Of a DNA stretch of 64,000 bases, positions 37,019 to 46,907 are shown one piece after another. Below the pieces are notes generated by a model. The model ran no database searches. It had not been told where the DNA came from and saw only the letters and a program-made list of their open reading frames with translations. How positions within the stretch are numbered: position 1 is the stretch's first letter; every line of letters starts with the position of its first letter. The stretch is from Volutella citrinella (lineage: Eukaryota > Ascomycota > Sordariomycetes > Hypocreales > Nectriaceae). Location of the stretch: the NCBI GenBank assembly GCA_034401135.1, contig JAWZSP010000004.1:1984001-2048000 (forward strand), written 5' to 3'. The translations under genes were made by a program, and so were the position numbers.

Positions 37019-38516
37019 TTTCAAATAAAATGACCAGTTATTGGGCCGAGAGAATGCGAAATTCGAAAGCAGCCTCAACGAGCCTTCTTCCTCTCGAAGC
37101 TGGTGGCAGAATGCTGGAGTCTGGATGGCGGGTGAATGAAAAGGCGACCATCAAAATTTCTGAACCAGCCCAGCCTGAAGAGGTCAAAATCCAGTTTTAA
37201 GGTATAGGTACATGTCTCGGCTATGATTTCCGGAGATGATACGGGTTCTGAGTACCTACCATTAGCCACCCCACAGTGACATGCTGGATATCTCCACTAT
37301 TTCCACTACGCCCAGCCTTCAGCAACTTAGCACTATATAGTACAACAGTTTACCTACACATAATGCGATGCGCCTTGTACAAGGTAGCAGAGTAGCATTG
37401 ATTACTACTAGCACAGTAGTAGGCACTCTGTATTTTAGAAATAATCGGTCTTCTTAGCACAAAAAAAAAGTTCAATTAAGCGCAAGAATACCACGAGAGG
37501 CCTCAGTGCTCGCAATTGCATGGCCTCGACTAGATGTCAACGCTGTTTATTGATCAAGGGGCAGATATTCCTGGTTGATGATTTGAGAGCGATCCACAAT
37601 GGCTCACTTACTGACAGGCCTAACCCGCACATAAAACCAACTAGCCAATTCTATGCTCAGGACAGGATTGAGAAAACTGTGAATGAGCAAAGGGGGAAGC
37701 CATGCATTAGCGCATGACGCTTCTGGGTGGCCAACCTGACATCTCGTTCGGCCTTGAAGGAACAATATCATCTTCAGATGTACACTGCGCACTTGCGACA
37801 ATTCTTACGCAACAACAACTACTACTGGTAGGATATACAACCAGTCATCTTGTCGGCTAGAGGGATGGCTGCTTTCAAGACGCCTGACAGACTCCGAGTC
37901 AGGGGTTTGCACATATGGGCCATTGCCAACTGAGGCGACAATACTAAGATGATTCAGGCGTTCTCTGGCGTTCTGATAGCCTACTAAGGACAATATGGAC
38001 TTCTTTGGGGAGCTGGGGGAACAATACTAAGCGCTCATGAGACCGGCTGCCATCCAGCGTGCACAGGCCTCCTCCCACCACTCCATCATGGCTTCGGCCC
38101 ATGAACATAACGAAAGACGAAAACCTGTTCACAAAATGTTTGCATGAGACAATCGTTGCACCCGCCTCGCAGTTTGAATTGTCTCCGGGATGTAGAGACA
38201 GGCCCGCGAAAATTCCCCTCGTCGAGCAAGAGTTAATGGAGGTGGCATCGGCGTCCGACGACAGAACAATATTAAGCGCAGTGACCGCTTCACCAAACGA
38301 ATAGTAACCCAGATTGCAGATGGAAGTCCAGGGGTAGTGTGCTTTCTTTCTTTCTGCGATGGAGCGAGAATAAAGACCGCGGCGAAGTATAAAGTCCGCT
38401 CTCTCCTCCCGCAATGAATCGAGTATCCATCACACAACAGTCTGCATCACAAGCAACCTACTACCCCAAGTCCCAAAGATTCTCATCAACGAGCTTCAAT
38501 CCCCCAATTTTTCAAC
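37019..38516. other. 1.5 kb intergenic region upstream of the pheromone gene
   Basis: This is AT-richer than the surrounding coding DNA, with short A-runs (about 37460) and no domain-bearing frame. It holds the CCDC137-like promoter on the left and the pheromone promoter with its TATA element on the right. The latter has a leader of roughly 100 bp rich in CA and pyrimidines. No transposon end or terminal repeat was recognised. Confidence 0.55.
38388..38393 (+). promoter_or_regulatory. TATA box of the pheromone precursor gene
   Basis: TATAAA lies 129 bp upstream of the ATG at 38517, followed by a pyrimidine-rich initiator-like stretch (cgctctctcctccc). A clear TATA box fits a strongly expressed short gene. 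No canonical pheromone response element was recognised by eye. Confidence 0.5.
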
Positions 38517-38666
38517 ATGCCTTCCACCAAGCCCACCACTGCCTCTGTCCGCAACGACGAGACCACTGCTGCCAAGAACGGAGCTGGATACCCCATGGGC
38601 TGCACAATCATGGCCAAGCCTCAGAAGAACGGAGCAGGCTATCCCATGGGATGCACCATCATGTAA
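38517..38666 (+). CDS. a-factor-like prenylated mating pheromone precursor with duplicated CaaX unit
   Basis: This intronless gene encodes 49 residues. The start MPSTKPTT matches the MPST opening of Sordariomycete a-type precursors such as Neurospora mfa-1. The end, CTIM (Cys46), is a CaaX box expected to be farnesylated, trimmed and carboxymethylated before export by a Ste6-type transporter. The second half consists of two copies of KNGAGYPMGCTIM (residues 20-32 and 37-49) separated by AKPQ. The copies differ at five nucleotides, all at third codon positions and all synonymous, which argues that both peptides are under selection. There is no signal peptide and no Kex2 site, as expected for this class. 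It recalls the hybrid precursor of Trichoderma with several CaaX-like repeats. Expression in mating or germling communication is inferred from the family. Confidence 0.85.
   Translation: MPSTKPTTASVRNDETTAAKNGAGYPMGCTIMAKPQKNGAGYPMGCTIM
38574..38663 (+). repeat. tandem 39-bp coding repeat in the pheromone gene
   Basis: Copies at 38574-38612 and 38625-38663 are separated by 12 bp. 34 of 39 positions are identical, and all five changes are silent (gct/gca, gga/ggc, tac/tat, ggc/gga, aca/acc). Confidence 0.95.
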
Positions 38667-39532
38667 TTGCATTTCTTGTGAACCGAGAATGCTACAGGGT
38701 GCAATGACGACCGGCTCTCTTCACGAGGCACCACCAACAAGACCTGGCTGTAGAGCGGCCCCTTCTCTGAACAACGACACGACTTGCAACGAAAAGTGGA
38801 TGGATACATCTTTGAAGGATCATTTCGACGAATTTAATACCTTACGGCACTGCATGGCAACAGCCCGACATGCAGAAGCTCTTTTTGTCTTTTTTGTCTC
38901 CGGACGAGGGACCAACTTTGGGGATATGCTTGGTCCCGGGAACTCCCAATGGGGATTCAATACGATACACTTTATAATCTTCATCACAATCTAAGTCGGA
39001 TCGAATTCGCCCGTGCCCAGCAAACGTGAAATGTGACATCTCCATGAAATGATCATGCACAGTGCTGTCCCCGGAATGTTGTGACACGGCAAAATGGCAA
39101 TGACAGCGAAAAATTATCACATAATCCACAAGTCTTCTACCTGACATGTATGAGATTTATCCTGCATTACCAACTCAGGACTGCCATCAGGGGGGACTAC
39201 GAGCACTCAAGTTACACTTTTGATATACATGATGATTCAATCGAGGACGGGCCTCCATGGTGACATCCCGTGTTAGTGCCTCCAGGGGACCAGAACACCG
39301 GCCACAGGCGATTGATTGGCCCTGTTTGGGGCACGCCCCACTAAGACACGACCTACGGCCAGCCTTTTTTTTTCTGCATTCTGGCGGAGCATCTCTGTAA
39401 ATGGCAAGGCGGTGAGCCCCAATCGCATGGCAGAACGCTAGATTTTTCCAATCGCATTTGAACTGTCTGGACCGCCAGCCCGCTGTATTGGAGCAAACAA
39501 CCCGTCGGCCCTTCACACATACAAAATCTAAC
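38667..39532. other. intergenic between the pheromone gene and EBP2
   Basis: The left part is the pheromone 3' UTR, which may be long. The right end is the EBP2 promoter with two CCAATCGCAT boxes. No additional gene was found. Confidence 0.55.
39419..39457 (+). promoter_or_regulatory. two direct CCAATCGCAT boxes upstream of EBP2
   Basis: Identical 10-mers occur at 39419-39428 and 39448-39457, 29 bp apart start to start and 76-114 bp before the EBP2 ATG. The spacing and position suggest a paired binding site for a CCAAT-type or other factor. Confidence 0.45.
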
Positions 39533-40913
39533 ATGGTCACGAAAAGCAAACTCAAGCTCGCCCTGGCTGCCGAGAAGGGCACCGATTTCAAGAAGGTCAA
39601 GCTCCAACGGAAGCAGAAAGAGGCCGCAAGGCGCAACAAGGCTGCTCGCGGCGGGGCAGCTCTGGAACCCGTCGACCAAGATGATGAAGACGATGAGGTT
39701 GCCGACGAAGAAGAATTGGACGAGGAGGAGGTAGAGGAGGTTTGTTTATGACCGCCATCTGTATTTTTCCTTGGGCCTAGTGCTAACTGTCGCGTACCCA
39801 GGTCAACCTCGACGGTATCGACGACAGCGACTCTTCAGATTCTTCCATTGACATGGAGGAGAAAATCGTGCGCAAGCCCCGAGCCGCAAAACAGGCTGAG
39901 AAAAATGCCGAGGACGACGACGACGATGAGGAAGAAGAGGAGGACGAGGAGGATATCCCAATGTCCGACCTGGAGGATCTCGACGACGCCGACAAGGAAG
40001 ATCTGATTCCTCACCAACGCCTGACCATCAACAACACCACCGCCCTCCTGACCTCTCTCAAGCGCATCGCCATCCCCACCGACAAGTCCGTCTCCTTCGC
40101 CAGCCACCAGACCGTTGTTTCTACCAGCGAGACAGCCGACTCTATCCCCGACATTCAGGACGACCTTCAGCGCGAGCTGGCCTTTTACTCCCAGAGCCTC
40201 GAGGCGGCCCGCATCGGCCGCAGCAGGCTCCGATCCGAAGGAGTGGCCTTTTCACGGCCCAAGGACTATTTCGCTGAGATGGTCAAGGAGGATGAGCACA
40301 TGGAGAAGGTCAAGGCCAAGCTCGTCGAGGAGGCATCAAATAAGAAGGCCGCAGCCGAGGCCAGGAAACTCCGTGATCTAAAGAAGTTTGGCAAGCAGGT
40401 GCAAGTTGCCAAGCTGCAGGAGCGCCAGAAGGCCAAGAAGGAGACTCTGGAAAAGATCAAGACGCTGAAGAGAAGTGAGTCTACTCTTCCCGACACCATT
40501 ATTGTCTAGACATCCCCCGAAAATGGTTCTTTCCCTTTTTTTTTTACCTCGAAAACTAATGTCTTTTTCTTCTTCCCACAGAGCGTCAGGAAGGAAACAG
40601 CGGTGATCTCGGCACAACGGAAGCCGACTTGTTCGACGTCGGCGTCGAGTCCGAACTCAAGAAGCCAAACTCGCGCTCGGGCGCCGGCCGAGGCCACATG
40701 AGCGCCGGCGGCACCAACATGAAGCGGCAGAAGAAGAACGAGAAGTACGGATTCGGCGGCAAGAAGCGCCACTCCAAGTCAGGCGACGCCATGAGCTCCG
40801 GCGACCTGAGCGGCTTCAACGCCAAGAAGATGAAGGCCGGCGGCGCCCGGGGCAAGGTCACCAAGAGCTCGCGGCCCGGCAAGAGCAGGCGCAAGGCCGC
40901 GGGTGCGCGATGA
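39533..40913 (+). CDS. EBP2: rRNA-processing protein EBP2
   Basis: Three exons (39533-39739, 39802-40474, 40582-40913) encode 403 residues. A basic start (MVTKSKLKLALAAEKG) leads to two acidic runs. The EBP2 domain follows from about residue 150, with LQRELAFYSQSLEAA, GVAFSRPKDYFAEMVK and EDEHMEKVKAKL. The C-terminus is Lys/Gly/Arg-rich (KKNEKYGFGGKKRHSKSGD, then SRPGKSRRKAAGAR). EBP2 is a nucleolar assembly factor needed for 27S pre-rRNA processing and 60S formation. The frame contains an upstream ATG at 39458, but the start at 39533 gives the family N-terminus and leaves the CCAAT pair in promoter position. Confidence 0.93.
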
Positions 40914-41760
40914 CGGCAAGGAGTAACATCGCGCATGACCCGAGTAAGGTGACCAAGGCTCGACGTACTAGGGGCATCAACTGGCTTCGTCATTTGGAGG
41001 TCACCAAGCCTTCTCATTCCGCATCATAGACAGGAGAATACCGGCGTTTCGGATTTGAAAATGGTGTAAAGTACTTGACCTGAAAATCATTACATTGTGA
41101 TCAAAATGAATCGTTCCCCCGTGAGGTCGAGCATGTCCCTAGCAATTGCCAAGTGGATTTCATATTGATAACGTAACAACAGTAGGAGGGTATCACGAGT
41201 CAACAAGCTACATTGCACTTCACGAGCAGTCGGCCGCTCAGGCCGCCGGGCTTTCATAAACATAAAAAACTTCGTTGGAGATACAAGCCTGATTAATCTA
41301 CCCTCCCTGATCATCAATCATGTCCAAAATAGTGTGAGGAGCTCAAGTACGGGGCACCCCCCATACTCGCCAAGCTATATACACACTCCTTCGACGTATG
41401 ACGGCGTCCGACGGCGTGTGATCGTCGACGTCGTTTGACACATTCTTCATTGCGGCCATTGCCGCCCACGCCTCAACTTGTCTGCTTTGTAGCCCCGGCT
41501 CCAGACTGAGGCTTCAAGCCTCAGTCTCGAAAGGGGGGAAGGAGAGAACAAATTCGACTATGCTCCAAACTAACCGTTCATATCCCGCCGATGTACGCCA
41601 AATAACAAAAGCCTGTGGTATCGAGAGGAAACGCCATGCGCTGATGAGACGCTGTGCTGTGCAATGCAGTTGCAACCATGGGAAGAACATTGTAAAACAC
41701 GAACTGATGCCGCAACATGCACCGGGGTGCTGATGTCGCGATTGTCCAGAGGCGTATCGG
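40914..41760. other. convergent 3' region between EBP2 and samB
   Basis: About 850 bp with no supported gene. It is expected to contain two 3' UTRs. An inverted pair of short GAGGCTTGAAG/CTTCAAGCCTC-like segments near 41508-41525 could form a hairpin between the two genes. Confidence 0.5.
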
Positions 41761-43635
41761 CTACTGAGTAGCTGCTACACACCAATGGCGGTGGAATGCC
41801 CAAGCGCTCTTTTGGCACTCTTTGCTGCAGTACTTGGTTCGGCGGCATCGACGACACTTTGCAAACTGACGCGTGTATTCCTCCCACTTGCCGCATTGAT
41901 AGTAGGCGCACTGCCTAATGCCACCGCGCGTATCGTCCTTTCGGCACAAGTTTCTCATCACCACGCCAGCCCAGTACTGCATGTCAGTGCTGTGATACCG
42001 CACGGTGAACTTCTCCACAAGCGGGAAGAGGTTGAAATCGTTGGGCAACAGATATTCCTCGTCGTCATCAATTTCCTCTTCAGAGACCTCAGAAACTTCC
42101 GACTCTGAGTCCAGCAGTGTGAGCTCGCTTCCAATACGAAGTTTGGGAACGAGGTGGCTCTTTTGGAAATAGGAGCGTAGGCCACAGTACTTCGAGACGT
42201 AGGCCAATAACTGAAGGGACATGAGAACGTCCTCCTCACGGGGCATAGCAGCAAGCATCTGTGGGTTGGGAACGAAGTGGCGATCGAGGAGGTAGCGAGG
42301 CACAGTAGATGTCGGCATGGGCTGCTGTGGAGGGGCGACCATGGTTGGTCTGCTGGGAGACAGTCCCATCTGGGGAACTGGAGTAGGCGTAGCTTCGTTT
42401 GTGATGCTTCCCTCGATTGATGTTCGATGAGTAATATTGAATGTGCTATCGTCCTGGTGAGTCTCGGAGACGGTGGGGGTGGCGAGATCGAGGGCAGAGC
42501 CAGCAAGCATGGCATCACCGTCCTCCATGGTAATGTCTTGGATGCCGACAGCAGACTGGATGTCGCCTGTGCCGGTCATCTCAGCCTCTGGGGACTCGTC
42601 GGAAGGCATGCTATCGCCGTTGATGTCGTCGTTATCGGCAGTCGAATTCTGGTGGCGGATGGATGGGCGTCGTCGAGACCGACCGGAGGCGGCGAGAGCC
42701 GAGGCGGGTCGAACACCTGGGGATCGAATCTGAGACGGTGGCAGAGGAGTCGTCGGCGATGTTGGCTGGGATGCCAAGTCGTTGGTCGTCCCGAATGTTG
42801 CCATCGACGCGAGACGGTCAATGTCACGAACCGGTCGAACAAAGCCCTCAGCCGCATCTGTGCCTGGAATTGCACTAGCAAGTGGCTGCATGGCCTGATG
42901 GCGGGAGGTGGACGACGAGCCATGGCGGCTTTCGGATGCTCTGATGCTCTGATGTCGACTTGGACGGTCGGGCGTTGTGTAGGGGTACTGGGGAGTCAGG
43001 GCAGACTCTCCAGACTGCTGGGGCTGAGGAGCGGCCGTGGATGGCCCAGCATATGCGGCCGAGACGTCGATGGAGGGGGGAGGGCCATGACGGCGTAGCG
43101 AGCGGTGCTCAGAGGCTTCGGCACGAGGGACGGAACGTTGAGCGGAGGAGGTCGAGGCCGATTTGGACGACGATCGGTGTTCGTGGCTTCGGTGGCGATG
43201 ATGGTGGTCGTGGATTTGCTTCTGCTTGGCCTCATCGGCCTTCTCGCGACACTTTTCGATGACTTTAATGTAATTGTCAAGGATGGTGGCGATGACGGGG
43301 ACCATATCGGCCTCGACGACACGGGTGCGGACGTTTTCGGTTCCTCGAACACCAATGTTGACGACACACTGGAAGGCGAGGTTCCACTTCCACATGCCCA
43401 TCATATCCTTACTGCGACCCTGCTTGAGGATGCAGACGAGACGCTCGATGCCGCCATCGACGGTGAGGATGTCACGGATGCGGGCAGAGGATGTGGTGAG
43501 GTAGGCGAGGTGGTTGAGGGAGTTGATGAGCGGGAGGGTCGAGGTGCAGTCGAGTGCGCGACGGTCGTACAAGGCGGTGGTGATGCCGACCGACGCCTTG
43601 TTGACGTTGGGGATGCTGAAGTTGACTTCCCTCAT
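41761..43635 (-). CDS. samB: MYND zinc-finger protein SamB/Mub1 family
   Basis: A single exon encodes 624 residues from ATG 43635, whose sequence MREVNFSIPNVNKASVGI is the conserved family start. The frame stays open upstream to 43986, but that part (PSPSPHLGG and similar) looks like leader. Armadillo-like helices cover about residues 15-130 (LPLINSLNHLAYLTT, FQCVVNIGVRGTENVRTRVV). A long Ser/Pro/His-rich disordered region follows, then a second conserved helical block (LLAYVSKYCGLRSYFQKS). The C-terminal MYND finger at 576-619 has C-x4-C, CRRC, YCSKEC and HRHWC ligands. SamB controls hyphal growth polarity and septation in Aspergillus; yeast Mub1 is a cofactor of the Ubr2 ubiquitin ligase. 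Confidence 0.92.
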   Translation of the reverse strand: MREVNFSIPNVNKASVGITTALYDRRALDCTSTLPLINSLNHLAYLTTSSARIRDILTVDGGIERLVCILKQGRSKDMMGMWKWNLAFQCVVNIGVRGTENVRTRVVEADMVPVIATILDNYIKVIEKCREKADEAKQKQIHDHHHRHRSHEHRSSSKSASTSSAQRSVPRAEASEHRSLRRHGPPPSIDVSAAYAGPSTAAPQPQQSGESALTPQYPYTTPDRPSRHQSIRASESRHGSSSTSRHQAMQPLASAIPGTDAAEGFVRPVRDIDRLASMATFGTTNDLASQPTSPTTPLPPSQIRSPGVRPASALAASGRSRRRPSIRHQNSTADNDDINGDSMPSDESPEAEMTGTGDIQSAVGIQDITMEDGDAMLAGSALDLATPTVSETHQDDSTFNITHRTSIEGSITNEATPTPVPQMGLSPSRPTMVAPPQQPMPTSTVPRYLLDRHFVPNPQMLAAMPREEDVLMSLQLLAYVSKYCGLRSYFQKSHLVPKLRIGSELTLLDSESEVSEVSEEEIDDDEEYLLPNDFNLFPLVEKFTVRYHSTDMQYWAGVVMRNLCRKDDTRGGIRQCAYYQCGKWEEYTRQFAKCRRCRRTKYCSKECQKSAWAFHRHWCVAATQ

Positions 43636-45662
43636 CGTTGCGAAGCGGTGACCGGGCGAGGCTGGCGATGCAAGGCTAGGCGGGATATGTTGAGCGGTTG
43701 GAGCAGAGTATTCTCGACGAAGAAGAGGCGATGGACCGCCTAGATGGGGCGAGGGCGAGGGCTGACGGGTCGGGCGACAGGCGAGAACGACTGAGGCTCC
43801 GGCGACCCCGTCAAGAGTGAGGGAGAAAACAAGCAAGCTGACGAGGCCGGTCTTGATTGAGGCTCCAGAGGCAGCAGACAGACGACGGGAGTGGCCAAGT
43901 GACCGATATAGATGGATGAATGGAAAGGATGGGCAGATGTGAGGGTGGTACGGGATGAAGGGGAGGAGGCGGAGTTTTTCTGGCACATTACAGTGACGTT
44001 TTGGGGACTGGCGAGGAGGAGAGGCTGGGCTGGGCCTGGTTTGGGGGTGGACGGACGATTTTGGCAGGGTCCTTAGGGGAAGGGGGCCCGGAGGAGCCCA
44101 GCACGGCCGAATTCGTTCTGCTGGGTGGATGCTGAGGTGGACAGCTGGTTGGGCGCTGCGGCGCTGTGGCTAGGTACCTACCGACGTACACTGATTAGCA
44201 GACAGGACCTGTGTGGCCCAGCTGGAGGACGCCTCAAAGGACGTACAGTCAGTGGAAGTAGCTCGGCAAGTGGGCAGAGGCTGCAGCGGCTACGCAGTAA
44301 TATTCGTCTTCATTTGTCGGGCCGTCGACTGCAGGCAGGCAGGCAGGCGCTTGGCGCACCTGACACGTCCCGGCCTTGCTTTGCCTTTCTATATTATTAG
44401 TAATTCAGCATTGGGCATGCGCATGGAAGCGGGCATTTGCCGCCATCACCATGATTACGAACATCTAATCCAGCAACGCTCGTTACAAATTGTCCTGCAA
44501 TTGCATGCACCTGGAAGATTCAAGGCGCCCAGTTGAGTAGGAAAGCAAGGAACTGGTGCATTGAGGTAGTAGACAAGTGTCTACTGCACGATACGATCAA
44601 CCCGTGGCGCCCAAGTTTGCTACTAGTACCAGACGTATCTTACAAGTCCCTCGTCATCTCCCTGGTGTAATTTTACCAGTCTCGAGATGGCGACTGGATG
44701 GAGAGACAAAAGCCCGCAGGAGACAAGGAAGGGGGGAACAGCCTGGGCTGTGGCGTGTTGGCCAGCGCAAGACAATCTGGGAGGCCATTAGGGTAGGTCA
44801 GCCAGGCAGGCATCCATGGCGGTCGTGGTGTGCTTCACCTTGTGCTTCAACTATGCTCCTTGGCCGTCTCATCTGTTTCTCCCACCTCAAAACAGATGGA
44901 CACAACGCTAAGCCAAGGCCACCGATGCTGCTCGCTTCACCAACCTTGGCCTTAGAGTCAGTGGACAATCATCCACTGCGAACAGTCGACAACACCCGCG
45001 CTATGTATGGGCCATGCAGTATCCGTACTCTCACTGCGCATGGAGCTTGGCAAGGGAATGGGAGCGAGGTCCAGGCGTGGCAAGCACCACAATTTGCCCA
45101 AGCCCGACCCGCTCGGTTCGACAACAGCGGTGGCGGCGACAGCGGCGGGTGGAGCACGGAGAAAGCGTGGCTATTGCATCGTCCAATACCCAGTAATTAC
45201 AGGCAAAGCGCAGGCCCGAGCTAGCGAGCCCAGGGAAATTCTGCACGGGACCGCCGCATTCGACGCTTCTCCCATAGGCCATCCCACGTCTAGGCCTCTT
45301 GGCTGCCCACACCCAACGTCGATGCTGACACCCCCCCGCTCTCACACCCAGGGACCTGTCTGATTCATGATCCAACCAACGGTCAACCGACAGCATAGGG
45401 AGAATGCACGAATCTCCATTGTCTCGCGTGAAATAGCAAAATAGCTCGAACTATTGCCAGGATCGTGCCTGGCTGGGATTGTGCCTAGACATTTATGGAG
45501 ACGAATTCCTGTCCTCAGCTTGTCTCTCAAAGAGACGGACAACGTTCGCTCGCCTTCTCAGCTTCTAAAAAGTACACAGCAATTCTTGTGCTTACAGTGA
45601 CTCCACGATAATTTCAAAGAAAAACAAGTTGACCAAAATTTGAAGACGCACGCCGGCTGTCG

Positions 45663-45884
45663 CTACTGCCCGCCACACAGGCTGGACTCTATTAGACCCA
45701 GGCGGTTGGCTATCTTTGCCTTTTGCAGCCCACGCCACGATGATATCCCGTCGATCTGCACGGGGATGGCCGTCGCGGTGTGGTAATACTGGGAGGCAAA
45801 CTGGCCTTGGGTGAACCAGTATCCCTCTGCAAGGGCAGCTGACCAAGTGGCCATGGCTAGCAGTATGCAGCTCAAGGGATTCAT
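45663..45884 (-). CDS. weak candidate for a small secreted protein
   Basis: A 73-residue open frame starts MNPLSCILLAMATWSAALAE, which resembles a signal peptide with a possible cleavage site after the Ala pair. A mature part containing YWFTQGQFASQYYHTATAIP and ending SSLCGGQ follows. It contains only two Cys, has no recognised homologue or intron, and an overlapping frame of 99 codons exists on the same strand. It may be a chance ORF. Confidence 0.2.
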   Translation of the reverse strand: MNPLSCILLAMATWSAALAEGYWFTQGQFASQYYHTATAIPVQIDGISSWRGLQKAKIANRLGLIESSLCGGQ

Positions 45885-46277
45885 CCACCACCTGGCTACA
45901 ACCTGTAGAGCGTCAAGGAGCGTGCGAGAGCATCAAGAGATCCCGAGACGTGGTGTATTGGCACATATGGCCCCTGCAGCTGCCCATCCAAAGCTGGAGG
46001 AGGTCCAGGCGGGGGACAATTCGTATGGTGGTACGGGCAGCGTGTTACTAGAAACAGTCCGAGCTCGACACGAGGTCAGGCGACTACATGCATATGGAAG
46101 TAGTAATTGAAGATTACCCGAGAAGCCTTCCAAAATACCGCCATTAGATCTCACGCCAGCCTACGGTAAAGAAAGGGGTGGTGGAAGCCAGCCTCTTGCT
46201 GCAAGCCGAGGAATACTGCAATCATTTCGACAGAAATCACAGTTCCGAGCTCAGATAGTGTCTACTGCTTTTTTTTC

Positions 46278-46284
<7 letters not shown>

Positions 46285-46319
<35 letters not shown>
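46285..46319. repeat. T35 homopolymer (A35 on the minus strand)
   Basis: 35 uninterrupted T are preceded by T-rich sequence with a few C. On the minus strand this reads as unique sequence ending AGAGTTCGATCT followed by a long A tract, the shape of a poly(A)-tailed insertion. No target-site duplication was established. Confidence 0.85.
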
Positions 46320-46322
<3 letters not shown>

Positions 46323-46907
46323 TCGAACTCTGGTCTCGTTGGCTGTACTTCCTGCCGGGCTGGTGGCCTGATAGGCGATCGATTCCTTGAGACTTCTTGC
46401 TTGCTGGCTCACTCAGCAAGGCAGTGGGATTGGATAATGGACAATCTGCCCTGATAACCAACTGTACTACATGACCGATGCCTACCAACATCTTCACATG
46501 GGACAGACCCCCGAGATGAGGTGTTCTGCGGTTGGATTATTGATTCAAAATTATATGGCTATGCCTCATTACTTCGCGTTGCCCGCCTGCACCCGTCGCT
46601 GAACTGTCGAATACATCCTACCATGACTCCAAGAGCGCCCCGACGAAGCAAATGCAAATAGAAGGCGTACCGCACTTCTGTAGCTAGTTTGGATATCTTC
46701 CAAATCTTGGCTTGGATCTCCTGGGCTTCCGGATGAGTTCCTGCCTCAAACGCCCAAGTATTGACTACCTGGCAGACCAATACTGGGTCGGAGTCGTGTC
46801 GTTGGCCTGCCTCCGATGGAAACGCTTTGTTTAACAAATATAGGACAGCCCAAGTTTCATGACCTCGGTATGTTCTAGAGTCGTACAAAAACAACCGAGG
46901 CCTTGAC

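Larger units (their letters stand above)
43636..46907. other. 3.3 kb gene-poor region
   Basis: The right of samB is its long leader and promoter, including GGCAGGCAGGCAGG repeats near 44335. Beyond that the open frames (for example 44577-45224 +) have no domain, mirror each other on both strands and look random. A weak secreted-peptide candidate (45663-45884 -) and a T35 tract (46285-46319) are listed separately. The minus-strand frame 46559-46930 overlaps the end of the next gene and is unsupported. Confidence 0.5.

Noticed and set aside
43636..43986. N-terminal extension of the SamB frame
   Set aside because: It is open but low-complexity, and the conserved family start MREVNFS lies at 43635, so this is more likely leader sequence.
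44577..45224. 215-codon plus-strand open frame in the gene-poor block
   Set aside because: Composition is random-like, with many Arg, Pro and Trp and no domain, and overlapping frames exist on both strands.
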